Below are positions 34,455 to 42,734 of a DNA stretch of 58,841 nt, piece by piece. Below the pieces are notes generated by a model. That model worked only from the letters and a program-made list of their open reading frames with translations. It was not told where the DNA came from and did no database searches. This DNA comes from Thermus sp. LT1-2-5 (lineage in GTDB: Bacteria > Deinococcota > Deinococci > Deinococcales > Thermaceae): the NCBI RefSeq assembly GCF_040363165.1, contig NZ_BSRG01000011.1:1-58841 (forward strand), read 5' to 3'. The translations under genes were made by a program, and so were the position numbers. How positions within the stretch are numbered: position 1 is the first letter of the stretch; each line of letters begins with the position of its first letter.

Positions 34455-35503
34455 CCCGCCTTCCTCCCCGGGTCCACGAGGTGCCCTGCCCGCAGGTCCT
34501 TTCCCCCCGTGGCCCGGCCCAGGACGTTCACCTCGCCCACGGCGTAGAGGTAACCCAAGAGGGCGAAGGCTAAGGCTTCCCGCACCTTGGGGTTTTCCAG
34601 GACCCGAACCGGGAGGCCCTCGGCCAGGAGGGCCACCAGCACCCGGTTCCGCGCCCCACCCCCCGCCAGGAGGACCCGGTCTACCCGGGGCACGAAGCGC
34701 CGGTAGGCGAGGTGGACGCTTTGGGCTGTGAAGGCGAGGAGAGTCTTCAGAAGGGTGGCCGGCTCCTCGGGCAAAGGCGCCAGCGCCTCCAGCCGCCAGA
34801 CCTCCCGGCCCGTGGTCTTGGGCGGGGGGAGGGCAAGGTAGGGGTGGGCGAGCCAACGGCCCAGGGCTTCCTCGTCCAGGGAGCCCTTTTCGGCCAGGGC
34901 CACCCCTTCCTCCAGGGAGAGGCCTAAGCGCTCCAGGGCCTCGTCAAAGAGGCAGACCCCAGGCCCCGTGTCGAAGGCGAGGAGGGTGGCGGGGTCCTTG
35001 CCGTGGAAGTAGGTGAGGTTGGAGATTCCCCCAAGGTTGTGCACCGCCGTGTGCACCCCCTCCTCCCCGAAGAGGAGGAGGTCGGGGTAGGCCACCAGGG
35101 GGGCGCCTTGCCCCCCTGCTGCCAGGTCCACGGACCGGAAGCCGTGGACCACCGGTACCTCGAGGCCCAGGGCCAGGTGGCTCGCTTCCCCCAGCTGGAA
35201 GGTGGCCCGGGGCGGCTCGTGCCACACGGTTTGGCCCGAGAGGGCCACCAGCTCCGCCTGGCCCTTGAAGGGGAGGGCCGCCTCCAGGTAGAAGCGGCCC
35301 AGGTCGTGGTGGAGGAGGGCCAGCTCCCGGGTTTCCGCCCCCCGCATGGCCCGCAGCACCCGCCTCCTCAGGGCCTCGGGGTAGGGAACTTCCAGGTGGG
35401 CCAGGAGGCGGTAGGCCAGGTCCGGAGGCCTGCCCGAAAACTCCGCCAAGACCAGGTCCACCCCGTCGGCGCTCGTTCCCGACATGAGGCCTAGGACCCT
35501 CAT
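34448..35503 (-). CDS. anmK: Anhydro-N-acetylmuramic acid kinase
   Basis: 351 residues beginning RVLGLMSGTSADGVDLVLAE, the AnmK nucleotide loop. Further marks: ALSGQTVWHEPP, HNLGGISNLTYF, LAFDTGPGVCLFDEAL and VLLAGGGARNRVLVALL. It phosphorylates and opens 1,6-anhydroMurNAc from lytic transglycosylase products to MurNAc-6-P, the substrate of MurQ. ATG at 35503 overlaps the gntR stop (ATGA). Confidence 0.95.
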   Translation of the reverse strand: MRVLGLMSGTSADGVDLVLAEFSGRPPDLAYRLLAHLEVPYPEALRRRVLRAMRGAETRELALLHHDLGRFYLEAALPFKGQAELVALSGQTVWHEPPRATFQLGEASHLALGLEVPVVHGFRSVDLAAGGQGAPLVAYPDLLLFGEEGVHTAVHNLGGISNLTYFHGKDPATLLAFDTGPGVCLFDEALERLGLSLEEGVALAEKGSLDEEALGRWLAHPYLALPPPKTTGREVWRLEALAPLPEEPATLLKTLLAFTAQSVHLAYRRFVPRVDRVLLAGGGARNRVLVALLAEGLPVRVLENPKVREALAFALLGYLYAVGEVNVLGRATGGKDLRAGHLVDPGRKAGW

Positions 35504-36180
35504 GCGAGCTCCACCAGGAGTTCGTATCGGTCCGCCCGATACCAGCTCCGCACCAGCTCCACGGGCCGCCCGTCCGCCAGGTAGCTCACCCGCTCCAGGT
35601 GCAGGAGGGGGCTCCCCGGCTCCACCGCCAGGGCCCTGGCTTCCTCCCGGGCCGCCACCGCCCTAAGGCGCTGCAGGGCCCGCACCGGCCGGAGACCCTT
35701 GGCCTCCAGGGCCTGGTAGAGGGAGCCCTCCGGGGGCCCGGCCAGGGCCCAAAGGGGCAGGGTGGCCCGCTCCAGGGCCATGGGTTCCCCGTCCGCCAGG
35801 CGGAGGCGCACCAGGCGCAAGACCTCGTCCCCGGGGGAAAGCCCAAGGCCGAGGGCCTCCTCGGGGGTGGCGGGGCCCGTTTCCGCCTTGAGGAGCCTCG
35901 TTTCCGGGTGCATCCCCAGGGCCCGCATCTCCTCGCTAAAGCCCAGGAGCCGGGTGCGGAAGGTGGCCCTCCGGGCCACGAAGGTGCCGCTCCCCTGCCG
36001 CCGCACCACGAGCCCTTCCTCCTCCAGGAGGTCCAAAGCCTTCCGCACGCTGTCCCGGGACACTCCGTAGGCCTCGGCCAGGGCCCTTTCCGGGGGCAAG
36101 GGCGTCCCGGGAGGCTTTTGCAACACCTCCTCCCTTAGCCGCTGGGCCAGGTCCAGGTACTTGGGTCCTACGGTGGCCAA
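35500..36180 (-). CDS. GntR/HutC-family repressor of the amino-sugar locus
   Basis: I place the start at a TTG (36180), five bases after GGAGGTGAT, one of the strongest ribosome sites in the window; no ATG lies closer. 226 residues: winged helix-turn-helix at about 1-70 (LPPERALAEAYGVSRDSVRK, ALDLLEEEGLVVRRQGSGTF), then a UTRA ligand domain (GDEVLRLVRLRLADGEPMAL; LLHLERVSYLADGRPVELVR). Members near nagA usually sense GlcN-6-P or GlcNAc-6-P. It sits divergent from the murQ operon and presumably controls both directions through the shared intergenic region. Confidence 0.88.
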   Translation of the reverse strand: MATVGPKYLDLAQRLREEVLQKPPGTPLPPERALAEAYGVSRDSVRKALDLLEEEGLVVRRQGSGTFVARRATFRTRLLGFSEEMRALGMHPETRLLKAETGPATPEEALGLGLSPGDEVLRLVRLRLADGEPMALERATLPLWALAGPPEGSLYQALEAKGLRPVRALQRLRAVAAREEARALAVEPGSPLLHLERVSYLADGRPVELVRSWYRADRYELLVELA

Positions 36181-36269
36181 CGGATCACCTCCCCTTTGCC
36201 CGGGCGCGGAAGCCGAGGCCTCCTCCTGGGCCCCTTCTCCCGCGCCCGACCACCCCCTCAGCATACCAC

Positions 36270-36299
36270 TTGCCTGCCAATACCCTACCGGTGTAGACT
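36270..36299 (+). promoter_or_regulatory. Leaderless promoter of the murQ operon with a HutC-type operator over the -10
   Basis: -35 TTGCCT (36270-36275), 18-base spacer, -10 TAGACT (36294-36299), then seven bases to the GTG at 36307: the leaderless layout. GTGTAGAC (36291-36298) fits the GT-x-TA-x-AC palindrome used by HutC-subfamily GntR regulators and covers the -10, so the divergent regulator would block the promoter when bound. Operator assignment is inference from the pattern. Confidence 0.5.
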
Positions 36300-36306
36300 C
36301 GGGACC

Positions 36307-37290
36307 GTGCAACGGGTCAGGGCCCTTTTGGAGGAGGCGGTGGCCCGGGGCGTGGTTCCCGGGGTAGCCTTCGGCGTGGTCTTCGCCGACGGCAGGAGGG
36401 AAACCCTCCACCTGGGGCTGGCCCAGCGGGAGCCGGAGGCGGTGCCCCTGGAGGAGGGCTTCTACTTTGACCTGGCGAGCCTGACCAAGCCCCTCTTCAC
36501 CCTTAAGGAGGTGCTGAAGGGGGTGGAGGAGGGGCTTTGGGACCTGGACGACCCCCTTTCCGCCCACCTCCCCGACCTCCTCTGGCTCAAGGACCACCCC
36601 CTCAAGGGGGTTACCCTAAGGGCTCTCCTGGCCCACACCTCGGGCCTGCCCGCCTGGGAGGCCCTCTACACCTGGGGCAGGGGAGAGGACCTGAAGGCCC
36701 GCATCCTGCAGCACCCCTGGCCCGTGGGCGAGGCGGTCTATTCCGACATAGGCTACCTCCTCCTTGGCCTCTTCCTGGAGCGGGGAAGGGGGCGGCCCCT
36801 CGAGGCCTTCCCCCTCCCCCCGGGGCTCACCTTCCGCCCGCCTAAGGAGCGGAGCGTGGCCACGGAGCGGTGTCCCTGGCGGGGCCGGGTCCTCCGGGGG
36901 GAGGTCCACGACGAGAACGCCTTCGCCCTAGGAGGCGCCGCCGGGCATGCGGGGCTCTTCGGCACCCTCGGGGGGGTTTTAGACCAGCTCTTGGCCATCT
37001 TGGAAGGGCGCTGGCTCTCCCGGGCCGCCCTGGAGGAGATGGTGCGCCCCCACGGGGAGCGGCTTTTGGGTTGGGAAAGGAAGCGCCCGGGCTGGCATGG
37101 GGGGAGCCTGGCCTCGGAACAGGCCTTCGGGCACACGGGCTTCACGGGGGTGGGGATGTGGGTGGACCCCGAGCGGGGCTACGCCTGGGCCCTCCTCACC
37201 AACGCCGTCCACCCCACCCGCCACCGCCCCTCCCTGGCCCCCCTGCGCCGGGCGGTGGGGAACGTCCTGGCTGCGGAGGTGACCCCTTGA
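36307..37290 (+). CDS. Serine hydrolase, class C beta-lactamase/penicillin-binding fold
   Basis: 327 residues from the GTG at 36307, chosen because a -10 sits seven bases upstream and the protein starts with a normal first helix (VQRVRALLEEAVARGVVPGV). The catalytic SxxK is SLTK in FYFDLASLTKPLFTLKEVL; YxN reads YSD in AVYSDIGYLLLGLFLERG; LLAHTSGLPAWEALY is typical. No signal peptide, so it is cytoplasmic. In this operon it may act as an esterase or D-amino-peptidase on muropeptides rather than as a true beta-lactamase. Confidence 0.85.
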   Translation: MQRVRALLEEAVARGVVPGVAFGVVFADGRRETLHLGLAQREPEAVPLEEGFYFDLASLTKPLFTLKEVLKGVEEGLWDLDDPLSAHLPDLLWLKDHPLKGVTLRALLAHTSGLPAWEALYTWGRGEDLKARILQHPWPVGEAVYSDIGYLLLGLFLERGRGRPLEAFPLPPGLTFRPPKERSVATERCPWRGRVLRGEVHDENAFALGGAAGHAGLFGTLGGVLDQLLAILEGRWLSRAALEEMVRPHGERLLGWERKRPGWHGGSLASEQAFGHTGFTGVGMWVDPERGYAWALLTNAVHPTRHRPSLAPLRRAVGNVLAAEVTP

Positions 37291-38147
37291 CGGAAGGCGT
37301 GGCGCGGCGCTACCAGGACCTGGACCTTTGGCCTGCGGAGGAGGTGCTGGAGGCCCTCTACGAGGGGCAACTTCGGGCCCTCGCCGCCCTCAAGGGGGCC
37401 CTTCCCGCCCTGAAAGGGGCGGCCCTGGAGGCGGCGGAGCGCCTTAGGGCCGGGGGGACCCTGGTCTACACCGGGGCCGGCACCAGCGGGCGGCTTGCGG
37501 TGATGGACGGGGTGGAGCTTTGGCCCACCTTCGGCTTCGGCAGGGTGCGCTTCCTCCTCGCCGGGGGGGAAAAGGCCCTTTGGGAGGCGGTGGAGGGGGC
37601 GGAGGACGACCTGGAGGGGGGGCTGGCCCTGGGGCGGGGCCTAGGGCCGCAGGACGTCCTGGTGGCGGTGGCGGCCAGCGGCACCACCCCCTTCACCTTA
37701 GGGGCGCTCCGGGGGGCCAAGGGGCAAGGGGCCCTGACCGTGGCCCTGGCGAACAACCCCGGTACCCCCCTGCTCCAGGAGGCAGACCACCCCGTCCTCC
37801 TGGACACGGGGCCCGAGGTGGTGGCGGGGAGCACCCGGCTCGGGGCGGGCACGGCCCAGAAGGCGGCCTTGAACCTCTTCTCCACCTTGACCATGGTCCT
37901 CCTGGGGCGGGTCTACGGCAACCGCATGGCCCGCATGCGGGTGCAAAACGCCAAGCTCCGGGCCCGGGCCGCCGCCCTGGCGGAGGAGGCCTTCGGCCTT
38001 CCAAGGGAGGCGGCGGAGGGGCTTTTGCTCCGCTACCCGGAGCCCGCCTGGGCCGCCTTGGTCTACCGGGGGCTTGGCCCTGAGGAGGCCCTCGCCCTCC
38101 TGGAGGCAAAGGGGGTGCGGGGGGCGCTGGCGGAGGTGGGGGGGTGA
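37287..38147 (+). CDS. murQ: N-acetylmuramic acid 6-phosphate etherase
   Basis: The start is taken as TTG 37287, overlapping the upstream TGA; a GTG at 37299 is an alternative. 286 residues. SIS-domain marks: LVYTGAGTSGRLAVMDGVEL with the catalytic Glu, FLLAGGEKALWEAVEGAEDD, and AVAASGTTPFTLGALRGAKG. Further on come GPEVVAGSTRLGAGTAQKAA and RMARMRVQNAKLRARA. It cleaves the lactyl ether of MurNAc-6-P, giving GlcNAc-6-P for NagA and D-lactate. Four-base overlaps on both sides. Confidence 0.94.
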   Translation: MTEGVARRYQDLDLWPAEEVLEALYEGQLRALAALKGALPALKGAALEAAERLRAGGTLVYTGAGTSGRLAVMDGVELWPTFGFGRVRFLLAGGEKALWEAVEGAEDDLEGGLALGRGLGPQDVLVAVAASGTTPFTLGALRGAKGQGALTVALANNPGTPLLQEADHPVLLDTGPEVVAGSTRLGAGTAQKAALNLFSTLTMVLLGRVYGNRMARMRVQNAKLRARAAALAEEAFGLPREAAEGLLLRYPEPAWAALVYRGLGPEEALALLEAKGVRGALAEVGG

Positions 38148-39658
38148 GGGGCTTGGCCCTGTTCGTGGGCATGGGTGCGGCGGCCGCCCAAGCGGGGGCC
38201 TTTATGGCGGTGAGCTTTAAGGGGGAGGAAGTCCCCGTGGCCCTTCTGCGGGAGGTGCGCCCCGCGGCGGTGATCCTCTACCCCTCCAACCTGCGCCGGG
38301 ACCCCGAGGGGTTGGTGCGCCGCCTGCGGGTCTTGGACCCCAACCTCCTCCTGCTGGTGGACCAGGAGGGGGGGCCCTTCACCAGCTACCGGGAAGGCGT
38401 GGTGCGCTTCCCCGGGGCCATGGCCCTTTCCGCCAGCGGGGACGAGGGCCTGGTGGAGCGGGTGGGCTGGGCCCTGGGGTGCCAGGTGCGCCGCCTGGGG
38501 GCGGACGTGAACCTGGCCCCGGTGCTGGACGTGAACGTGAACCCCGACAACCCCATCATCGGGATCCGCTCCTTCGGCGCCGACCCAGAGCGGGTGGCCC
38601 GCATGGGCCTGGCCTTCGCCCGCGGGGTGTTGCGCTCCGGGGCCCAGCCCGTGGGCAAGCACTTCCCCGGCCACGGGGATACGGGGGTGGACTCCCACCT
38701 GGACCTGCCCCGGGTGGACAAGCCCAAGGAGGTCCTGGAAAGGGTGGAGCTCCTTCCCTTCCGCCGCTACGTGGCCGCCGGGATGCCCGCCCTCATGACC
38801 GCCCACATCCTCTTCCCCGCCTTGGACCCCAGCTACCCCGCCACCCTTTCCCCTAGGATCCTCACCGACCTTCTCCGCCGGGAGATGGGCTTTACCGGGG
38901 CGGTGCTCACGGACGATATGGCCATGGGGGCCATCAAGCGCCACTTCGGCGCGGCGGAGGCGGCCCTGTTGGCGGTGAAGGCGGGGGCGGACCTCCTCCT
39001 TTTGGAGCCGGACGAGGAGGCCACCCGCCAGGTGCACCGCCGCCTGGCCCAGGCCCTCCGAACGGGGGAGGTCCCCCCGGGCCGGGTGGAGGAGGCGCGG
39101 CGGCGCCTCAGCCGCCTGCGGGCGGGGAAGGGAGCGTGCCCCTTCACCCCCGAGGCGGAGGAGGCCTTGGCCCTCGAGGCGGCCCGCAAGGGGGTGGTCC
39201 ACCGCCACGGCCCCCTTCCCCTTCCCGGCCGCGGGACCTTGGTCCTGGGCCTTCGCCTCTCCCCCCGCTACGGGGCCGAGCCCACCCTGGCGGACCTCGC
39301 CCCCCGGTACCTGCCGGGAAGCTTGGGCCTCAACCTTTCCGAAGACCCCAGCCTCGAGGAGGTGCGCCAGGCGGTGAGGGCCGCTTCCCAGGCGGAGCGG
39401 GTGGTGGTTTCCACCTACCGCTGGCTTGGGGGCTTCCCCGAGGGGCAGAGGGCCCTGGTGCGGGAGCTCCTCGCCCTGGGTAAGCCCCTTTACGTGGTGG
39501 CCCTGGGCAACCCCGACGATTTCCGCTTTCTGCCCGGGAGGCCCACGGGCTACCTGGCCACGCACGGCTACCGCGCGGTCCAGGTGCGGGCCGCGTTGGA
39601 AGCCCTCGCGGGGGTGTACACCCCCACGGGGCAATGGGTGTTTGGAGGTGAACCATGA
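38144..39658 (+). CDS. nagZ: Beta-N-acetylhexosaminidase, GH3 (NagZ type) with C-terminal extension
   Basis: 504 residues from GTG 38144 (GTGA overlap). GH3 N-terminal barrel: LLLVDQEGGPFTSYREGVVR, GADVNLAPVLDVNVNPDNPI, the general acid/base loop KHFPGHGDTGVDSHLDLP and the nucleophile region VLTDDMAMGAIKRHFG. NagZ alone is about 340 residues; here about 165 more residues form a second alpha/beta domain (VVVSTYRWLGGFPEGQRALV), as in longer GH3 enzymes of the BsNagZ kind. No signal peptide, so it cleaves imported muropeptides or chitobiose in the cytoplasm. Confidence 0.93.
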   Translation: MRGLALFVGMGAAAAQAGAFMAVSFKGEEVPVALLREVRPAAVILYPSNLRRDPEGLVRRLRVLDPNLLLLVDQEGGPFTSYREGVVRFPGAMALSASGDEGLVERVGWALGCQVRRLGADVNLAPVLDVNVNPDNPIIGIRSFGADPERVARMGLAFARGVLRSGAQPVGKHFPGHGDTGVDSHLDLPRVDKPKEVLERVELLPFRRYVAAGMPALMTAHILFPALDPSYPATLSPRILTDLLRREMGFTGAVLTDDMAMGAIKRHFGAAEAALLAVKAGADLLLLEPDEEATRQVHRRLAQALRTGEVPPGRVEEARRRLSRLRAGKGACPFTPEAEEALALEAARKGVVHRHGPLPLPGRGTLVLGLRLSPRYGAEPTLADLAPRYLPGSLGLNLSEDPSLEEVRQAVRAASQAERVVVSTYRWLGGFPEGQRALVRELLALGKPLYVVALGNPDDFRFLPGRPTGYLATHGYRAVQVRAALEALAGVYTPTGQWVFGGEP

Positions 39659-40926
39659 GAAAGGGGCTTTTGGCGTTGGCGGTCCTGCTCTTGGGGCTGG
39701 CCTCGGCCCAGAAACTGGTGCTGGCCAGCTGGGGGAGCCAGGAGGAGATCCAGGCCTACAACCAGGTGCTCAAGCTCTTCCAGGAGAGGAACCCGGGCCT
39801 CCAGGTGGAATACATCAACATCCCCTCCAACGAGTACCTGGCCAAGATCACCGCCATGATGGCGGCGGGGACGCCCCCCGACGTCTTCTTCATCAACAAC
39901 ATCGACTTCCCAGGCCTCGCTTCCCGCAAGGTGCTCCTGCCCCTGGACGGCTTCCTGAAGCGGGACAGATACCCCACCGAGGACATCTTCCCCGGCATCC
40001 TCAAGGCCTTCCAATGGGAGGGGAAGCAGTACGGCCTGCCCCGGGACGTGTCCAACCTGGTGGTCTTCTACAACCGGACCCTCCTGCGCAAGGCGGGCCT
40101 GCCCGACCCCAAGCCCGACTGGACCTGGGAGGACTTCCTCCGCTACGCCAAGGCCCTCACGGTGGAGAAGGACGGCAAGCGGGTCCAGTGGGGGGTTTCC
40201 TTCCAGACCTTCTACCTCTTCTGGGAGCCCTGGGTGTGGAGCGCCGGCGGGCGCTTCTACAGCCCGGACCACACCCGCTTCCTCTTGAATAGCCCCGCCT
40301 CCCTCGAGGGCCTCCAGTTCTACCTGGACCTCCGCTACAAGCACCACGTGGCCCCCACCCCGGAGGAGGCCCAGGACCGGGGCGCCTTCACCATGTTCCT
40401 GAACGGCCAGACGGCCATGATCGTGGACGGGCGCTGGCGGGTGCCTACCCTGAAGGCTAGGGCGAAGTTTGACTTCGACGTGGTCCCCTTCCCCCGGGGC
40501 AAGGCGGGGAGCATCGTGGACATAGACGGCTCCGGCTGGGTGGTTTCCGCCGCCACCAAGAACCCCGAGGCAGCTTGGAAGCTCCTCGCCTTCCTGGCCG
40601 GGCCTGAGGCCAGCCAGGTCTTCACCAAGACCGGCCTCATCATCCCCGCCCGGGGCGTGGACGTGCGCAACGTGGAGAAGAGCGTCCAGAACCTGAAGGA
40701 CTTCTTCGTGCCCCCGCCGCCCAAGAGCCAGCACTACTTCCTCACCGTGAACCGCACCGCCCGCCCCACGGAAACCTTCGAGCGCTGGAACGAGGCCCTC
40801 CAGCTCATCAACAAGGTCCTGGAGCCCGTTTGGCAGGGCAAGGCGGACCTGAAGGCGGCCCTGGACGGGGTGGCGCCCCAGGTGCAGAAGATCCTGGACG
40901 AGGTCCAGGCGGAGCGGAAGCGGTGA
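39655..40926 (+). CDS. Sugar ABC importer binding protein (SBP_bac_1 family)
   Basis: 423 residues, signal peptide KGLLALAVLLLGLASAQ. LVLASWGSQEEIQAYNQVLK, FQERNPGLQVEYINIPSNEY and AAGTPPDVFFINNIDFPGLA are typical of cluster D sugar-binding proteins. Being inside the murQ-nagZ operon, the ligand is probably MurNAc, GlcNAc or a GlcNAc disaccharide. ATG overlaps nagZ (ATGA). Confidence 0.93.
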   Translation: MRKGLLALAVLLLGLASAQKLVLASWGSQEEIQAYNQVLKLFQERNPGLQVEYINIPSNEYLAKITAMMAAGTPPDVFFINNIDFPGLASRKVLLPLDGFLKRDRYPTEDIFPGILKAFQWEGKQYGLPRDVSNLVVFYNRTLLRKAGLPDPKPDWTWEDFLRYAKALTVEKDGKRVQWGVSFQTFYLFWEPWVWSAGGRFYSPDHTRFLLNSPASLEGLQFYLDLRYKHHVAPTPEEAQDRGAFTMFLNGQTAMIVDGRWRVPTLKARAKFDFDVVPFPRGKAGSIVDIDGSGWVVSAATKNPEAAWKLLAFLAGPEASQVFTKTGLIIPARGVDVRNVEKSVQNLKDFFVPPPPKSQHYFLTVNRTARPTETFERWNEALQLINKVLEPVWQGKADLKAALDGVAPQVQKILDEVQAERKR

Positions 40927-40947
40927 ACCCTTAGGCCGGGAGGCCCC

Positions 40948-41910
40948 GTGCGCGCCTACGCCCGTTTCCCCCTCCTCTTCCTCCTGCCGTCTCTGGTGGG
41001 CTTCCTGGCCTTCAACCTGGGGCCCATCCTGGTGAGCCTCCTCCTCTCCTTCGTGGAGTACGACGGTCTCACCCCCCTCACCTGGCGCACCGTTCAGGAG
41101 AACTGGGTGGGCCTGGAAAACTACCGCAGGCTCCTCCAGGACCCCGTCTTTCACAAGGCCTTTTGGAACACCCTCTTCTACGTGGGGGTGGCGGTGCCCT
41201 TGGAGATCGTCCTGGCCCTCCTCCTGGCCCTGGGCCTGAACCGTCCCTGGCGCGGGGTAAGGCTCCTGCGCACCCTCTACCTCCTCCCCACGGTGACCAG
41301 CGTGGTGGCGGTGGGGCTCCTCTGGCGCTGGGTGCTGAACCCCAGCGTGGGGCCGGTGAACCTCTTCCTGCGCTGGGTGGGAGAGCGGCTCGCTGGCTTC
41401 TTCCACCTGGTGGGGCTGGAGCCCCCTGGGCTCGTGCTCTGGCTCGCCCGGGAGGGGCCGGGGTGGCTTTCCGACCCCAGCTGGGCCATGTGGGGGGTGA
41501 TCCTGGCCTCGGTGTGGGCGGGGGTGGGCCTGCGCATGCTGATCTTCCTGGCCGGGTTGCAGAACATCAACAAGGAGTACCTGGAGGCGGCGAGCCTGGA
41601 TGGGGCGAATAGCCTGCAACGCTTCTTCCACGTGGTATTGCCCCTCCTTTCCCCCACCGTCTTCCTCAACACCCTTCTCGCCCTGATCGGCGGGTTCCAG
41701 GTCTTCGGCCTGGTCTACACCATGACCGGGGGCGGGCCCGTGGACGCCACCAACGTCCTCATGCTCTACCTGTACCGCAAGGCTTTCGGCACCTTCCCCT
41801 TTGAGATGGGCTACGCCTCGGCCATCGCCTGGGTTCTTTTCCTCCTCCTCTTCGCCCTCACCTACCTGCAGTGGACCCTGAGGCGGCGCTGGGTGGTGGA
41901 GGAAACATGA
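40948..41910 (+). CDS. Sugar ABC importer permease (MalF family)
   Basis: 320 residues from the GTG at 40948, after GGGAGGC. N-terminus FPLLFLLPSLVGFLAFNLGP; coupling loop EYLEAASLDGANSLQRFFHV. The region 370-500 of the gene encodes an extra periplasmic loop, as in MalF-like subunits. Works with the next gene. Confidence 0.92.
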   Translation: MRAYARFPLLFLLPSLVGFLAFNLGPILVSLLLSFVEYDGLTPLTWRTVQENWVGLENYRRLLQDPVFHKAFWNTLFYVGVAVPLEIVLALLLALGLNRPWRGVRLLRTLYLLPTVTSVVAVGLLWRWVLNPSVGPVNLFLRWVGERLAGFFHLVGLEPPGLVLWLAREGPGWLSDPSWAMWGVILASVWAGVGLRMLIFLAGLQNINKEYLEAASLDGANSLQRFFHVVLPLLSPTVFLNTLLALIGGFQVFGLVYTMTGGGPVDATNVLMLYLYRKAFGTFPFEMGYASAIAWVLFLLLFALTYLQWTLRRRWVVEET

Positions 41911-42734
41911 GGCTTTTGGGCAAGCTTTGGGACCTCTTGGTCTACCTTCTCCTCCTGGCGGGGGGGCTCACCATGCTGGTCCCCTTCTTCTGGATGGTTT
42001 CCACCAGCTTTAAGGCCCCGGGGAGCGTCTTTGACCTACCCGTGGAGCTTTGGCCCAGGGAGCTCCACCTGGAAAACTACCAGCGGGTCCTCACCTCGGT
42101 GCCCTTTGGTCGCTGGTACCTGAACTCCTTGGCGGTGGCCTTGGGCCTCACCCTCCTCAACCTCACCAGCGGGGCCCTGGCCGGCTACGCCTTCGCCCGC
42201 TTCCGCTTCCGGGGCCAGGGGGCCCTGTTCCTCCTCTTCCTCGCCACCCTGATGGTCCCGGTGCACGTCCTCATCATCCCCCTCTTCATCCTCATGCGGA
42301 CCCTTGGCTGGGTGGACACCTACTACGCCCTAATCCTCCCGGGGCTCTTCGACGCCTTCGCCATCTTCCTCATGCGCCAGCACTTCCTGCAACTGCCCCG
42401 GGAGCTGGAGGAGGCGGCCATCGTGGACGGGGCTACCCCCTGGCAGGTCTACTGGAAGGTGGCCCTACCCCTGGCCGCCCCCGCTTTGGCCACCTTGGGC
42501 ACCTTCACCTTCCTGGCGGGCTGGAACAGCTTCCTCTGGCCCCTCATCGTCACCAACTCCTTGGAGATGCGTACCCTCACCGTGGGCCTGGCGGTCTTCC
42601 AGAACCAGTTCGCCACGGAGTGGACCGTGCTCATGGCGGGGCTTACCCTGGGCACCATCCCCCCCATCCTGGTCTTCCTCCTGGCCCAGCGCTACTTCAT
42701 CCAGGGGCTCACCCTGGGTAGCCTGAAGGGGTGA
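41907..42734 (+). CDS. Sugar ABC importer permease (MalG family)
   Basis: 275 residues; ATG 41907 overlaps the previous stop, so the in-frame ATG at 41871 is rejected. LVPFFWMVSTSFKAPGSVFD and the loop LEEAAIVDGATPWQVYWKVA are MalG hallmarks. No ATPase gene follows; the importer must borrow a shared MsiK/UgpC-type ATPase encoded elsewhere. Confidence 0.93.
   Translation: MRLLGKLWDLLVYLLLLAGGLTMLVPFFWMVSTSFKAPGSVFDLPVELWPRELHLENYQRVLTSVPFGRWYLNSLAVALGLTLLNLTSGALAGYAFARFRFRGQGALFLLFLATLMVPVHVLIIPLFILMRTLGWVDTYYALILPGLFDAFAIFLMRQHFLQLPRELEEAAIVDGATPWQVYWKVALPLAAPALATLGTFTFLAGWNSFLWPLIVTNSLEMRTLTVGLAVFQNQFATEWTVLMAGLTLGTIPPILVFLLAQRYFIQGLTLGSLKG

Noticed and set aside
37466-38172. Minus-strand frames over murQ
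   Set aside because: Proline/arginine-rich shadows; murQ is unmistakable on the plus strand.
39568-41631. 687-residue minus-strand frame
   Set aside because: It lies over the sugar binding protein and permease genes and reads as His/Gln/Val-rich noise without motifs.
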